IMG/VR virus record: IMGVR_UViG_3300041403_000826
Location: 1-32,849 of that record
Length of the DNA stretch: 32,849 nt
Source of the DNA: a virus
Reading direction: 5' to 3' (one strand)
The notes under the pieces were generated by a model. It ran no database searches. It was not told the DNA's origin and saw nothing but the letters and a program-made list of their open reading frames with translations. A program made the position numbers and the translations under genes. Of this stretch, positions 12,743 through 21,432 are shown piece after piece. How positions within the stretch are numbered: position 1 is the stretch's first letter; each line of letters starts with the position of its first letter.

Positions 12743-12985
12743 ATGAAGGAAATTAAAGATTGTGTTGCGTGCGGATCCACCGCCCGGGTTGTCCTGGGTG
12801 GTCGGGTGAAATGTATGAACAGGAGATGTCAGATGACCGGGCCAAAAACGGATCGCTACGGCGAGAAGTGGAACAAGCTGCCACGGAAGACACAGGGCAG
12901 GTCGGGTCGCAGGACACCTTCATGGCAAAAGGGAATCAAAGAGGTTGAAACCAGACCTACCGATGAGGCAGGAGGTGAGCAATGA
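12743..12985 (+). CDS. Lar-like zinc-ribbon protein (80 aa)
   Basis: C7-x2-C10 and C24-x4-C29 with the spacing and the trailing 'GP...WN' of the Lar / restriction-alleviation-type zinc ribbons: KDCVACGSTARV, VKCMNRRCQMTGP, EKWNKLP. Rac Lar modifies type I restriction, but most small relatives are of unknown function, so an anti-restriction role is only a possibility. The C-terminal half is basic and low in order. It overlaps the next gene by four bases. Confidence 0.6.
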   Translation: MKEIKDCVACGSTARVVLGGRVKCMNRRCQMTGPKTDRYGEKWNKLPRKTQGRSGRRTPSWQKGIKEVETRPTDEAGGEQ

Positions 12986-13173
12986 TACGCATCGTGGTCG
13001 AGGTGTCTGAGGACGCAAATGGCGTTGCCTTTCAGAAATACGTCCAGGCATGTGGGGCGACACCTGGTGAAGTTGAGGTAGGAGAGGGGGTTGATGCGAT
13101 CATTGACGAATATTTGGACACCCTCGAAGAGACTGACGATGTCATCGATGCTCAATCATTTGCGCGGAACTAG
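12982..13173 (+). CDS. Acidic hypothetical protein (63 aa)
   Basis: I do not recognise it. It begins with a strand (MIRIVVEVSEDANG) followed by helices, and is strongly acidic in the second half (DAIIDEYLDTLEETDDVID). Such small acidic proteins are frequent among DNA mimics and anti-host factors, but there is no specific evidence here. GAGG lies six bases before the ATG. It ends 10 bases before the glycosyltransferase gene. Confidence 0.55.
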   Translation: MIRIVVEVSEDANGVAFQKYVQACGATPGEVEVGEGVDAIIDEYLDTLEETDDVIDAQSFARN

Positions 13174-13183
13174 CGCGAGACCT

Positions 13184-14230
13184 ATGGAAAAACGGCTCAT
13201 CATACGTGGTCAGCTCGGGGATAACTCGAGCTACGATTATCACTCGCGCATCATCATCGATGGCATGCTGGAGCGTGGATGGGATCTCTGCGTGGTTCCA
13301 TACAATTCGGACGCATGGTCGCGTGTCCTCGATGAGCGGTATGAGCGGATCATTGCGCGTCAACCGAAATGGGACGCTCCTACCCTCATCATCCACCCAC
13401 CCAAACAAACACCCGACGATCCTGACCGGACGGTGTATTCGACCATGTGGGAGACCACTCGGATCCCCCAGGCGTGGATCCGAAACCTGAACAGGTGCCG
13501 TGCCGTGATTGTTCCATCAAACCCAAACATAATGACGTTCTCGGCTCAGGGGGTAACGTCTCCCATGCACTGTGTGCCGTTCGGGGTGGATACATCAGTG
13601 TTCTATTCCAGGTCATTTGTCAGGCGAAGCACGGTTGTGTTTGGGACATCAGGTATATCCCGTCATGGTTGGCCCCGCAAAGGGTTTGACGAGGTCGTCG
13701 ATGCATTCCTGCTGGCGTTCCCGGAAGGCAACGAAGACGTGGAACTTCGCATTAAATGCTACCCGAGGGACCCGATGCCGTCATGGACGGACCAGCGCAT
13801 CGTGCGCGATGAGGGGGAGTGGACAAAAACGGATTTGGCGGCGTGGTATCACTCCATCGACTGCTACGTGTCGATGAGCAAAGGTGAAGGTTTTGGTTTG
13901 ATGCCGCTCGAGGCTATGGCATGCGGAAGACCATGTGTGATCCCGGCCTGGTTTGGCCCGGAAGCGTATGCGAAGGAATACAACTCGTTCCTGGTGGATT
14001 ACAAGCTGGTCCCGGCTACGAATTATTACGAGGGACAGGGATTGTGGTGTGATCCATCGGTGGAAAGTGCGGCGAATATTATGCAGCAGATAGTAAAGCG
14101 TCCATTGATGATTACTGCAAAGGCGCGTCAAGCCCGGATCGATGCGTCACGATTTACCTACGCACGCATGGTGGATGGTTACATTGATGTCATCAATAAA
14201 TATTTTGGGAACAAACCGTATGGATATTAA
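13184..14230 (+). CDS. GT4-family (GT-B fold) glycosyltransferase
   Basis: 348 residues from ATG 13184; the frame is open further upstream but that part overlaps the previous gene in another frame. The N-terminal domain shows LIIRGQLGD and a donor-half of the GT-B fold; the linker region has VIVPSNPNIMTFSAQGV and VPFGVDTSVF, typical of GT4 enzymes; the C-terminal domain carries the retaining-enzyme E-x7-E motif in KGEGFGLMPLEAMACGRP (213-230; E215 and E223). It should transfer a nucleotide-sugar residue; the sugar and acceptor are unknown. It forms an operon with a methyltransferase (overlap 11 bases) and a GT10-like enzyme, so a glycan or glycoprotein is probably built or altered. Confidence 0.9.
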   Translation: MEKRLIIRGQLGDNSSYDYHSRIIIDGMLERGWDLCVVPYNSDAWSRVLDERYERIIARQPKWDAPTLIIHPPKQTPDDPDRTVYSTMWETTRIPQAWIRNLNRCRAVIVPSNPNIMTFSAQGVTSPMHCVPFGVDTSVFYSRSFVRRSTVVFGTSGISRHGWPRKGFDEVVDAFLLAFPEGNEDVELRIKCYPRDPMPSWTDQRIVRDEGEWTKTDLAAWYHSIDCYVSMSKGEGFGLMPLEAMACGRPCVIPAWFGPEAYAKEYNSFLVDYKLVPATNYYEGQGLWCDPSVESAANIMQQIVKRPLMITAKARQARIDASRFTYARMVDGYIDVINKYFGNKPYGY

Positions 14231-14879
14231 TATGCCAACATTCCGTGAGGGGACGTGGGATTCTGGGATCTGGGATGAGGCGAGATCTTACCCTGTCCAC
14301 AATTTTGAAGGAAAGGTCATTGTTGACCTGGGCGCTCACATAGGAGGGTTTACGACTAAAGCTGCTGAGTCAGGTGCGAAAATGGTCTACGCATACGAGG
14401 CATGGGCTGAGAACTTTGCGGTTCTTAAAAAGAATGTCGAGGGATATGAAAATGTGAAAATCAACAACCTCGCCGTCTGGAAATCAGATAGTGATGTTAA
14501 AAGCGTCTTTTTCCATGATGATTTTGACACAACGAACACCGGAGGTGGGGGTGTGTTTGAGGGTAGTGGATTAGGGGTGGAGGTGGAGACCATAGGTCTA
14601 GACGATGTGCTAACGGACACCGGACCTGTTGACATTGTAAAGATCGACATTGAATCGGGAGAATATCCGGTGATCTACACATCACGTCTGATCAGCAATG
14701 TTCGAGCGTTTATTGGGGAGTATCACCACGGCATGCTTGACCATAAAGCCGAAATTGACGGGGTGACATATCCATACAACATCTTCGCCTTAAAAACATA
14801 TCTGGAGCTAGTCGGATTCTGTGTTGCCATTGATCCAAAAAGTGATGCGTTGGGAAATTTTGCTGCGTTCAGGTTATGA
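14220..14879 (+). CDS. FkbM-family SAM-dependent methyltransferase
   Basis: 219 residues from ATG 14220 inside the end of the glycosyltransferase gene. SAM-binding motif I is VIVDLGAHIGGFT (33-45), with the ribose-binding acid at E60 (YAYEAW). The FkbM hallmark is VDIVKIDIESGEYPVI (137-152). FkbM enzymes methylate hydroxyl groups, often on sugars of surface glycans or natural products. Between the GT4 and GT10 genes, O-methylation of a sugar added by the cassette is the obvious role. The stop overlaps the next start by four bases. The frame could be read from 14142, but the extra residues lie within the previous gene and look non-protein. Confidence 0.9.
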   Translation: MDINMPTFREGTWDSGIWDEARSYPVHNFEGKVIVDLGAHIGGFTTKAAESGAKMVYAYEAWAENFAVLKKNVEGYENVKINNLAVWKSDSDVKSVFFHDDFDTTNTGGGGVFEGSGLGVEVETIGLDDVLTDTGPVDIVKIDIESGEYPVIYTSRLISNVRAFIGEYHHGMLDHKAEIDGVTYPYNIFALKTYLELVGFCVAIDPKSDALGNFAAFRL

Positions 14880-15721
14880 GGGTTTGTTTTGTCGATACAA
14901 ATTACGAGTGGCATGATCGTGACAACGTGATCTTTCAAAGCCTCATTAGACTGAGAGAGAACGTCACGATCTGCAACAGGTCACCGGATATTTTGATAAC
15001 AAAAGCTTTTGGCAACGCAAAGACGTGGGAAATGTTCGATTGCGCCAAATGGCTTTATACTATTGAGTCTCCCTGCCCGAAGCACCCGAAGTTGGATTTT
15101 AATTTTACCCACGATGCCGACTCAGACACGAACGCTTACTTTCCCTGCTACCATTCCTGGATTAATTACTACAATGAAGTAGACAGGCACTACCCCGAAT
15201 ACTTGATTCTACCCAAATATCTCGACAGTGCCATCCCTCTCAAACAGGCGCGGAGGAACACTTTTTCTGCATTTTGGACGGCGAACGGTCCGTTGAGATC
15301 ATCGGTCACATGTAGCCTGGAGTCAATGGGGTTTGCCGTCGAAAAGTATGGGGCGTTTTTCGGTAAAGCATCTACAACAAACAAGTCAAAGTGGCTAAAT
15401 ATGCTTGAGACTAAGTATAATCTCGCATTCGAGAACCGGCTCTACCCCGGGTATCACACAGAAAAAATAGTGGAAGCCAAAGCCGCAGGGACAATCCCCA
15501 TATACTATGGTCACACTGACATGAAAAACCTGAACCAGGATGCGTGCCTTAATTTGGCGAACTACGAGGATCACGATGAAAGGATGAATGCGATCCTGGA
15601 CCTGGTGAACGACGAATCTAAGCAGCGACAAATGATTGAGACTCCGCTTTTTCATCAGACACCAACTGCTGAAACGGTGATGAAACAAGTGGAGAGGGGT
15701 CTTCAACGGGTATCACTGTAA
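14876..15721 (+). CDS. GT10 fucosyltransferase-like enzyme
   Basis: Residues 180-212 hold the GT10 donor-binding signature: KYNLAFENRLYPGYHTEKIV followed by EAKAAGTIPIYYG, matching the alpha-1,3/4-fucosyltransferase pattern 'F-LAFENS---GYVTEKI--A---G-VPIYYG'. The N-terminal half (MRVCFVDTNYEW ...) would form the acceptor domain. 281 residues is within the range of bacterial versions. GT10 enzymes use GDP-fucose, but substrate cannot be assigned from sequence. The gene ends exactly at the start of the large terminase (TAATG). No GDP-sugar synthesis genes are in the window, so the donor must come from the host. Confidence 0.88.
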   Translation: MRVCFVDTNYEWHDRDNVIFQSLIRLRENVTICNRSPDILITKAFGNAKTWEMFDCAKWLYTIESPCPKHPKLDFNFTHDADSDTNAYFPCYHSWINYYNEVDRHYPEYLILPKYLDSAIPLKQARRNTFSAFWTANGPLRSSVTCSLESMGFAVEKYGAFFGKASTTNKSKWLNMLETKYNLAFENRLYPGYHTEKIVEAKAAGTIPIYYGHTDMKNLNQDACLNLANYEDHDERMNAILDLVNDESKQRQMIETPLFHQTPTAETVMKQVERGLQRVSL

Positions 15722-17148
15722 TGCCAATCCACGCAAAACCAACCAGGGTTACTGGTCCGCAGAAAAACTCGATCGATCGATCTCTCGTCCACCTCGACAG
15801 GTTCGCCTCCGATGTGTTCGGTCTCAAACTCTATAAATGGCAGAAGCAGGTTTTGGGGGATCTGGACGAAGCTGGATCCAGAGTTGCCCTCAAGGCAGCG
15901 AACGGATCAGGGAAAACTGCCATGTGTGCGGCACCTGCGGCTTTGTGGCATGCGCTCATGTTCCCGGATTCCGTATGCGTCACAACATCCGGTGTTTATC
16001 GCCAGGTCAAAGAGCAGATGTGGCCAACGATCAGATCCCTCTCCAACTCGGTCAAAGATTTTGGCATCGAGATCAATCAGACGGATCTTCGAATTCCAGA
16101 ACTGAACTCTCGCATCGTTGGTTTCTCGACCGATGATCCAGGACGGTTTGAAGGTTGGCATTCCGATAACCTTCTCATCGTGGTGGACGAAGCTAAGTCC
16201 GTAAAAGACGGCATATTTGAAGCGATTGAGAGGTGCCAGCCGAATCGCATGCTCGTTATGTCGTCACCCGGCGGAAACTCGGGAGAATTCTATCGGATTT
16301 TCACGAAGCACCATGACATGTATCGACTCCACACGGTCACGTCATTTGACTGCCCTCACATTCCGAAAGTGTGGGTGGATCAGCAAATCAAAAAATGGGG
16401 CGAGGATCACCCGCTTGTGCGCTCCATGATCTTTGGGGAGTTCATGCAGACGAGCGATGAGTCGCTTCTGGTCAACTACGACTCATACCAGGCGTGTTTA
16501 CGCAACCCACCGAAATATGAGAACGGAGGGATAGTCGCCGGGGTAGACTTCGCCGGGGGCAACGACGAGAACGTGATCGCTATCAGGGAGGGAAACAAAA
16601 TCAAAAAGATCGTCGCGTGGACAGACCGCGACACGATGGCATCTGTGGGGAGATTTGTGGTAGAGTTCACTAAGGCAGGTTTGAAACCGGAGGATGTGTT
16701 TTGTGACGAGGGTGGACTCGGTCGCCCGATGGCAGACGCACTGCGAGATGCGGGTTGGCCCATCAACCGTATTAATTTTGGAGCTCGCCCCCGGGATCCC
16801 GAAAAATTCACGAACCTGGCGGCGGAGATGTGGTATGAGACTGCTCGCCTGATCGAGAAGAACGAAATCATCCTCCCGACCGACGACGAGGTTTTGATGG
16901 CACAACTCACCAGCAGACGTTGTCGGGCGAACAAAGTTGGCAAATTGGAGTTGGAGACGAAGGGTGAGATGAAGGCGCGAGGGCTGGCATCACCCGACCG
17001 GGCCGATGCTGTTTGTATGTCTGTCGCGCTCGGTCATGAGCATGACTACATGACTCAGTTCTCTAAGCCAACCATCGAGGAGATTTTTGCCGGGATGGAA
17101 CTCGACGTTGAAGCTCCGGACTCTCGCAGGGGTTTTGATTGCGGCTAA
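15721..17148 (+). CDS. terL: Terminase large subunit
   Basis: Packaging motor and nuclease. In the 475 residues: adenine-binding Q motif region LYKWQKQVL (Q41), Walker A AANGSGKTA (59-67), Walker B LLIVVDEA (151-158; D156 and E157), coupling motif SSPGG (181-185). The RNase H-like nuclease domain has its acidic residues at D276 (VAGVDFAGG), D329/E330 (VFCDEGG) and D426/D429 (SPDRADAV). All motor and nuclease residues are present. The start overlaps the stop of the GT10-like gene (TAATG). It is 51 bases before the portal gene, the standard order; only its distance from terS is unusual. Confidence 0.95.
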   Translation: MPIHAKPTRVTGPQKNSIDRSLVHLDRFASDVFGLKLYKWQKQVLGDLDEAGSRVALKAANGSGKTAMCAAPAALWHALMFPDSVCVTTSGVYRQVKEQMWPTIRSLSNSVKDFGIEINQTDLRIPELNSRIVGFSTDDPGRFEGWHSDNLLIVVDEAKSVKDGIFEAIERCQPNRMLVMSSPGGNSGEFYRIFTKHHDMYRLHTVTSFDCPHIPKVWVDQQIKKWGEDHPLVRSMIFGEFMQTSDESLLVNYDSYQACLRNPPKYENGGIVAGVDFAGGNDENVIAIREGNKIKKIVAWTDRDTMASVGRFVVEFTKAGLKPEDVFCDEGGLGRPMADALRDAGWPINRINFGARPRDPEKFTNLAAEMWYETARLIEKNEIILPTDDEVLMAQLTSRRCRANKVGKLELETKGEMKARGLASPDRADAVCMSVALGHEHDYMTQFSKPTIEEIFAGMELDVEAPDSRRGFDCG

Positions 17149-17199
17149 AGGGAAAAATTTGTTTTGAGATCTCCCTCAGATTGGGCCAAAGCGGGGTAA

Positions 17200-19113
17200 A
17201 TGGATTACTCGGATCTCTATGCCAAATCCTCCCAGGATCTACAGGATCGGTCACAGTGGGAGACCAGGCAGCGTCAATTCTACGAAATGCGTCACCACGG
17301 TTTGCGCCGCAAAACCAAACCCTGGCCCGGCGCATCAGATGCCCATTTCCCTCTTTCCGATACCATTATTACCAACCTTAAACCCTACTATGTCCAGCAG
17401 CTGTTTGCGTTGGACACAGTCGCATCGTTTGTCTCTCTCCAGCAGCAACAGGCATCGTTGACCACTGCTGCCAGTCAGTGGATGGACTACAAGCTCAAAC
17501 ACAGGTCCAACCTACAGACCGAGATCATCTCGACGATTGACACGATGCTGTTGACCGGGCGAGGGATACTGAAAGTCACATACGATTTGGATCGCAGTCA
17601 GCTCAACTTTGAGAATGTGGATCCAATGCACCTCATTGTTCCGTCTTACTGCAAAGACATAGAGACCGCTGATCGCATCACGCACATCCAACACTACTCC
17701 CCGGATTCATATCGTCGGAAGGCCGGGTTTAATCAGGACGAAGACTTTATCTCCCGGGTAACAGGGGGGAGCGCAAATGATCGCGGCGACCACAACAGGC
17801 ATCAGATCGCGAAACAGCGTGAGGGGGTGATCGACACCGATAAAGATACGATTGTGGTGTGGGAGACATACGTTCAAAACGACGATAAAACGTGGACTAT
17901 TTATACATACTGCCCTCACGATCTGGAGTTCGACGTTAGACCTCCTATGGAGGTTCCCTACGACCACGGGAAGCCTCCGTTTGTGTCATGTCAATACGAG
18001 CATAAAGATGCTGGTTGGTATTCCCCGCGAGGAGTGACCGAGCTGGTCGCAGTTTTTGAGGCATCATTGTCGAAGCTGCTCAACGAGAAAAACGACACGA
18101 TGTCTCTCTACAACAGACCGTTGTTCCGGTCTACGAGAGCACTGCCAAATACAGCCAACCTGCGGTTTCAGCCTGGGCAGATACTCCCGGAAGACATCCA
18201 GCCGATTCCGATGCCATCCCCTCCGATCAGCTTTGATCAGCACATGATTCTGCACAGGGAGATGGCGCAGCAGCGTGTTTCAACACCAGATTTCGGGATC
18301 GCCCAAACCCTCGACCAGAACCAGAGGCGAACAGCAACTGAGATCAGCGCGATTGGGAACCTGTTTACCCAGTCGGCAGATCTTCGCATGCGGACGTTCC
18401 GCTTATTTTTGGGCGATCTCTACCGTCAATGTTGGTCACTGCTCACTCAGTTCGATCGATCCAGTCTCAACTACTACTACCTGGACACGCTCGAACAGAT
18501 TCCGCAATCCGCGCTTCACCAAAACTACGACATCACCCCGAGCGGATCCGCTGACGGGGTCAACAAACAGTTCCATTTTCAAAAAGCGGTCGCCCGTTTT
18601 CAGATGTTCGTAAACGACCCGCACATCAATCAAGTGGAACTACGTCGAAGTGTGCTCGAAGCAGATGACAGTGGATTGGTGAAGCGTTTGCTCACGGACC
18701 CTGGCATCGAGATCGCCAACCAGGCGGAAGATCAGGCAGTCGAATTGTCTGTCATGCGCCTGGGATTCCCGGCTCAGGTTAAACCGAGTGATGATCATGC
18801 GACTCACGTTCGCACGATGCTCGACTACCTCGCACTTAAACGCGCCCAAAACGCGCCAACAGACCCGATGGAGTTGCAGCGGATCCAGGAACACATAGGC
18901 ATGCATATGGAACAGTTTCGTCAGCAGGATGGAAAAGCCGCGCAACAACTGACCATGGAGATTCAGGAGATTTCAGATGCAATTAATCAGACTAGTGAGG
19001 TCGGTTTACCGACTGATGCGAATGGTGCCGGGGGTGCAATCCCCGGGATGGACCCGACAGGAAGCGGAGCTGCTGCGGCAATTCCTAGCCAGCCCATTGG
19101 GTCAGCGAATTAA
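17200..19113 (+). CDS. Portal protein
   Basis: A 637-residue protein directly after terL. The N-terminal part (KPWPGASDAHFPLSDTIITN, then LKPYYVQQLFALD) and the long helical middle match portal proteins of podovirus-type phages that use N4-gp56-like capsids. The portal is a twelve-subunit ring at one head vertex, docking the terminase and later the tail. The C-terminal ~150 residues are helical and glutamine rich (MHMEQFRQQDGKAAQQLTME), ending in a glycine/alanine/proline tail. The tail's last 137 bases overlap the next gene in another frame. Confidence 0.88.
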   Translation: MDYSDLYAKSSQDLQDRSQWETRQRQFYEMRHHGLRRKTKPWPGASDAHFPLSDTIITNLKPYYVQQLFALDTVASFVSLQQQQASLTTAASQWMDYKLKHRSNLQTEIISTIDTMLLTGRGILKVTYDLDRSQLNFENVDPMHLIVPSYCKDIETADRITHIQHYSPDSYRRKAGFNQDEDFISRVTGGSANDRGDHNRHQIAKQREGVIDTDKDTIVVWETYVQNDDKTWTIYTYCPHDLEFDVRPPMEVPYDHGKPPFVSCQYEHKDAGWYSPRGVTELVAVFEASLSKLLNEKNDTMSLYNRPLFRSTRALPNTANLRFQPGQILPEDIQPIPMPSPPISFDQHMILHREMAQQRVSTPDFGIAQTLDQNQRRTATEISAIGNLFTQSADLRMRTFRLFLGDLYRQCWSLLTQFDRSSLNYYYLDTLEQIPQSALHQNYDITPSGSADGVNKQFHFQKAVARFQMFVNDPHINQVELRRSVLEADDSGLVKRLLTDPGIEIANQAEDQAVELSVMRLGFPAQVKPSDDHATHVRTMLDYLALKRAQNAPTDPMELQRIQEHIGMHMEQFRQQDGKAAQQLTMEIQEISDAINQTSEVGLPTDANGAGGAIPGMDPTGSGAAAAIPSQPIGSAN

Positions 19114-19291
19114 AAGGGAGATTTTTGTGTGGATCGTTCGTCAAACTGTGACAACGGTCGAGCGAGGGGCAGATAATGCCTCCTACAATATCGGATACTC
19201 AGCTGGTTTCCGGGACGGCATAGCTGCCCTGGACACGTTGGTCGCGAATGGACTGCTGGCAGAGGCCGATGGCGAAAACGAATATGACTGA
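18977..19291 (+). CDS. Small head-region protein overlapping the portal gene
   Basis: 104 residues, starting within the last 137 bases of the portal gene. The overlap looks real: CAGGAGA at 18965-18970 is a good ribosome-binding site for ATG 18977, and residues about 25-45 (WTRQEAELLRQFLASPLGQR) match a pattern seen in small proteins next to phage portals ('f--S--G--l'), followed by NIGYSAGFRDGIAAL. An internal ATG at 19022 is an alternative. Its stop lies past the start of the scaffold gene. The role is unknown; head assembly is likely from position. Confidence 0.7.
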   Translation: MQLIRLVRSVYRLMRMVPGVQSPGWTRQEAELLRQFLASPLGQRIKREIFVWIVRQTVTTVERGADNASYNIGYSAGFRDGIAALDTLVANGLLAEADGENEYD

Positions 19292-20156
19292 AACGATGGA
19301 GCGGGACGAAATCATGCGTCTCATTTCGGGCGAAAACGAAGCAGCTGCGCCCACTGCTGAACCTATCAATGAGTCACCATCAGTGGATGAGGCACCCACT
19401 GTAAACGAAGAGTCTCAAGCAGGGGAACCGTCTCCGGAAATTAAAACCGAAGAGGATGATAGGTCTGACAAAACCGAGTCGAGATACGAGAAGCTCAGGA
19501 AAGCCGAAGCTCGCCAGAACAAAACATGGCAGAAGCTACAGGAAGAAAAGGAGCAGATCAGGAAGCTGAAGGATGACCTGGAGGCTTCCCGGAAACAACT
19601 CGAAGAGGATCGCTCGAGGATCGCCGAGGACATCGTAAACAAAGGTGACGAAGCGTCACCCGATGTTTATGAGGCGGTCGCTGAACGATTCCGCGACTCA
19701 GGTGAACCTGAGTTGGCCGAAGAGGCGGCTCGGATGGCGGAGGAAGCTCGCCGAAAGCGTGCAAACGCCAGTCAGGCTGTAGAAATCAACCGGTTTAAAA
19801 AGGAGTGGGCAGACTCTGTGAGTGAGTTGGTGAAGGCAAAACCTGAGCTGAATGATCAGGAGAGTGATCTCTACAAAGCGACTGAGTACCTGCTGAAAAA
19901 CAAGCCAGCTTTAACAACTTATTCGAGCGGATTCCGCGATGCGGTCGAGGTAGCCGAATACTACGTCAACTCGAAGAGGGCGGAGTCCGTTGCAGACGAA
20001 AACAAACGGCTTCGAGCCGAGCTCGAAAGCTATAAACGCAAACTCAATTTAGGAACCAGCGATGTCCCGCGAAGGTCAGGCCCGAAGGGGTTCGACGACA
20101 TGAGTCGAGACGAACAACGTGAGGCGATTCTTCGCATGACTCGCGCAAATAGATAG
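19269..20156 (+). CDS. Scaffolding-like protein
   Basis: 295 residues, very acidic at the start (glutamate/proline rich, about 15-60), then a long coiled coil (RYEKLRKAEARQNKTWQKLQ, EEKEQIRKLKDDLEASRKQL, about 65-165) and a second helical half ending in a basic segment (RAELESYKRKLNL). This composition and the place between portal and major capsid genes identify a scaffold, which directs capsid assembly and leaves before packaging. ATG 19269 follows AGAGG; a start at 19248 is possible. Identification rests on position and composition more than on conserved residues. Confidence 0.8.
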   Translation: MAKTNMTETMERDEIMRLISGENEAAAPTAEPINESPSVDEAPTVNEESQAGEPSPEIKTEEDDRSDKTESRYEKLRKAEARQNKTWQKLQEEKEQIRKLKDDLEASRKQLEEDRSRIAEDIVNKGDEASPDVYEAVAERFRDSGEPELAEEAARMAEEARRKRANASQAVEINRFKKEWADSVSELVKAKPELNDQESDLYKATEYLLKNKPALTTYSSGFRDAVEVAEYYVNSKRAESVADENKRLRAELESYKRKLNLGTSDVPRRSGPKGFDDMSRDEQREAILRMTRANR

Positions 20157-20164
20157 GATTTAAA

Positions 20165-21145
20165 ATGCCAGCAGATAGTACAATCACAACCAGCGGCGGA
20201 AGCGGATCGAACGACATTTCGGTCGCAATGCAGCGATATTTCTCACGCGAACTTTTGGCGACCATCGAAAAAACGGTCGTCCTGGATCAGTTCGCCATGA
20301 AGGCACCACTCCCAGAGAAGAGCGGTGGAAAAACCATGCGCTTCTTCCGCTACGAAGAAGGTGATGCAGCGAACGTAGACACGTTGACCGAGGGAACGAC
20401 ACCGACAACCAAAGCTCTCCAGATGGAGACTGTGGATGTTGACCTGGTTCAATACGGTCAGGTGTTGAGCATCTCTGACATCGCAGATGCGACTGCTCTG
20501 TTTAACAACATCGAACAGGCGACACTTCGCATCGGTCGAGACAGTGCTCTCAAGCTTGATAGCGTTATTCGCACTGAGTTGTTCAGCAACACAACTGGAA
20601 TCTCCGATATTTATTCCGGTGCCACAACATCATACGGTGCTTCAATCACGGCAGCAGACGCCAGCGACTGGTTGGATGCCGCTACCGCACTCAAGATCAA
20701 TGCCGCCAGCCCCCTGGACGGAGGATTTGTTGCCATCGTCGGACCTCAACAGGCGCGGGATCTGTTGGCCGATTCCGAGTGGCAGGAAGCGCACCACTAT
20801 GCCGAGCCCCAGGCTCGCCTGCGTGGTGAGATTGGACGAATGCACGGTGTCCGGTTTGTCGAAACGACTGAGCCATTCAGAGCGGGTTCCGGTGGATCCC
20901 AATACACCTACAACTCATCTGGTGACATCTATGGATCCGTTGTGGTGGGTGCTCAGGCATACGGTGTTCCGAGCCTGTCGAGCCAGAGTCCTTACAGTCC
21001 GTCTGTCTACATCGTTTCCGGTGCGGATAAAAACGACCCATTGAACCAGCGCATCCTGGTTGGTTTCAAATCGTTTTTCGCTGCGAAAAACATTCAACCT
21101 AAACACATCGCCCGAGTTTACTCTAAGACTGGGTACTCAGCATAA
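20165..21145 (+). CDS. Major capsid protein, N4-gp56 family
   Basis: 326 residues forming the icosahedral shell. The start (SVAMQRYFSRELLATIEKTV, VLDQFAMKAPLPEKSGG, KTMRFFRYEE) and the middle (EGTTPTTKALQMETVDVDLV, QYGQVLSISDIADATA) match the N4-gp56 family, which has an HK97-type fold without a fused protease. The end (GFKSFFAAKNIQPKHIARVY) is also typical. AGGA precedes the ATG. It follows the scaffold by 8 bases and is followed closely by a small head protein. A terminator-like hairpin further on probably limits the transcript, giving high capsid expression. Confidence 0.92.
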   Translation: MPADSTITTSGGSGSNDISVAMQRYFSRELLATIEKTVVLDQFAMKAPLPEKSGGKTMRFFRYEEGDAANVDTLTEGTTPTTKALQMETVDVDLVQYGQVLSISDIADATALFNNIEQATLRIGRDSALKLDSVIRTELFSNTTGISDIYSGATTSYGASITAADASDWLDAATALKINAASPLDGGFVAIVGPQQARDLLADSEWQEAHHYAEPQARLRGEIGRMHGVRFVETTEPFRAGSGGSQYTYNSSGDIYGSVVVGAQAYGVPSLSSQSPYSPSVYIVSGADKNDPLNQRILVGFKSFFAAKNIQPKHIARVYSKTGYSA

Positions 21146-21149
21146 TATT

Positions 21150-21395
21150 ATGCCTATTAGCGTCACAATCCCAATGGAAGCACTCGCGATCATGGATGGC
21201 GAGGAGTCAGTGGCACCGTCCGCTGGTGACGCGATCAGCGTCACGCTTGAAGGCACGGTTGAAGACATCGCAGATGGAGCGGTTACCGTATACGCGACAA
21301 CCGCAAACGGCGTGGATCTTGAGGGTGAGACTGGACCTGAGCCTGAAATGGACAGGGAAGGAATGCTCTCCATGTTAGAGGGTGCTCAACTGTAA
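21150..21395 (+). CDS. Small capsid-associated protein (81 aa), possible decoration protein
   Basis: Starts four bases after the capsid stop at ATG 21150 (the frame is open upstream within the capsid gene). A beta-strand-rich start (MPISVTIPMEALAIMDG, AISVTLEGTVEDI, VTVYATTANGVDL) and an acidic end (PEPEMDREGML). Small proteins at this place in N4-gp56-type phages are probably head decoration or cement proteins, but no experiment-based family is recognised here. The hairpin at 21406 follows 10 bases after the stop. Confidence 0.65.
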   Translation: MPISVTIPMEALAIMDGEESVAPSAGDAISVTLEGTVEDIADGAVTVYATTANGVDLEGETGPEPEMDREGMLSMLEGAQL

Positions 21396-21405
21396 CTGTA
21401 GTCAC

Positions 21406-21431
21406 GGGGGAGGGTTTCCTCCCCCACTTTT
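21406..21431 (+). terminator. Terminator-like hairpin after the capsid genes
   Basis: Perfect 8-bp stem GGGGGAGG / CCTCCCCC with loop GTTT, followed by ACTTTT. With only four T it would terminate part of the transcripts. It separates highly expressed head genes from tail genes, and ends two bases before the ATG at 21433, so it may also affect that gene's translation. Confidence 0.65.
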
Positions 21432-21432
21432 A

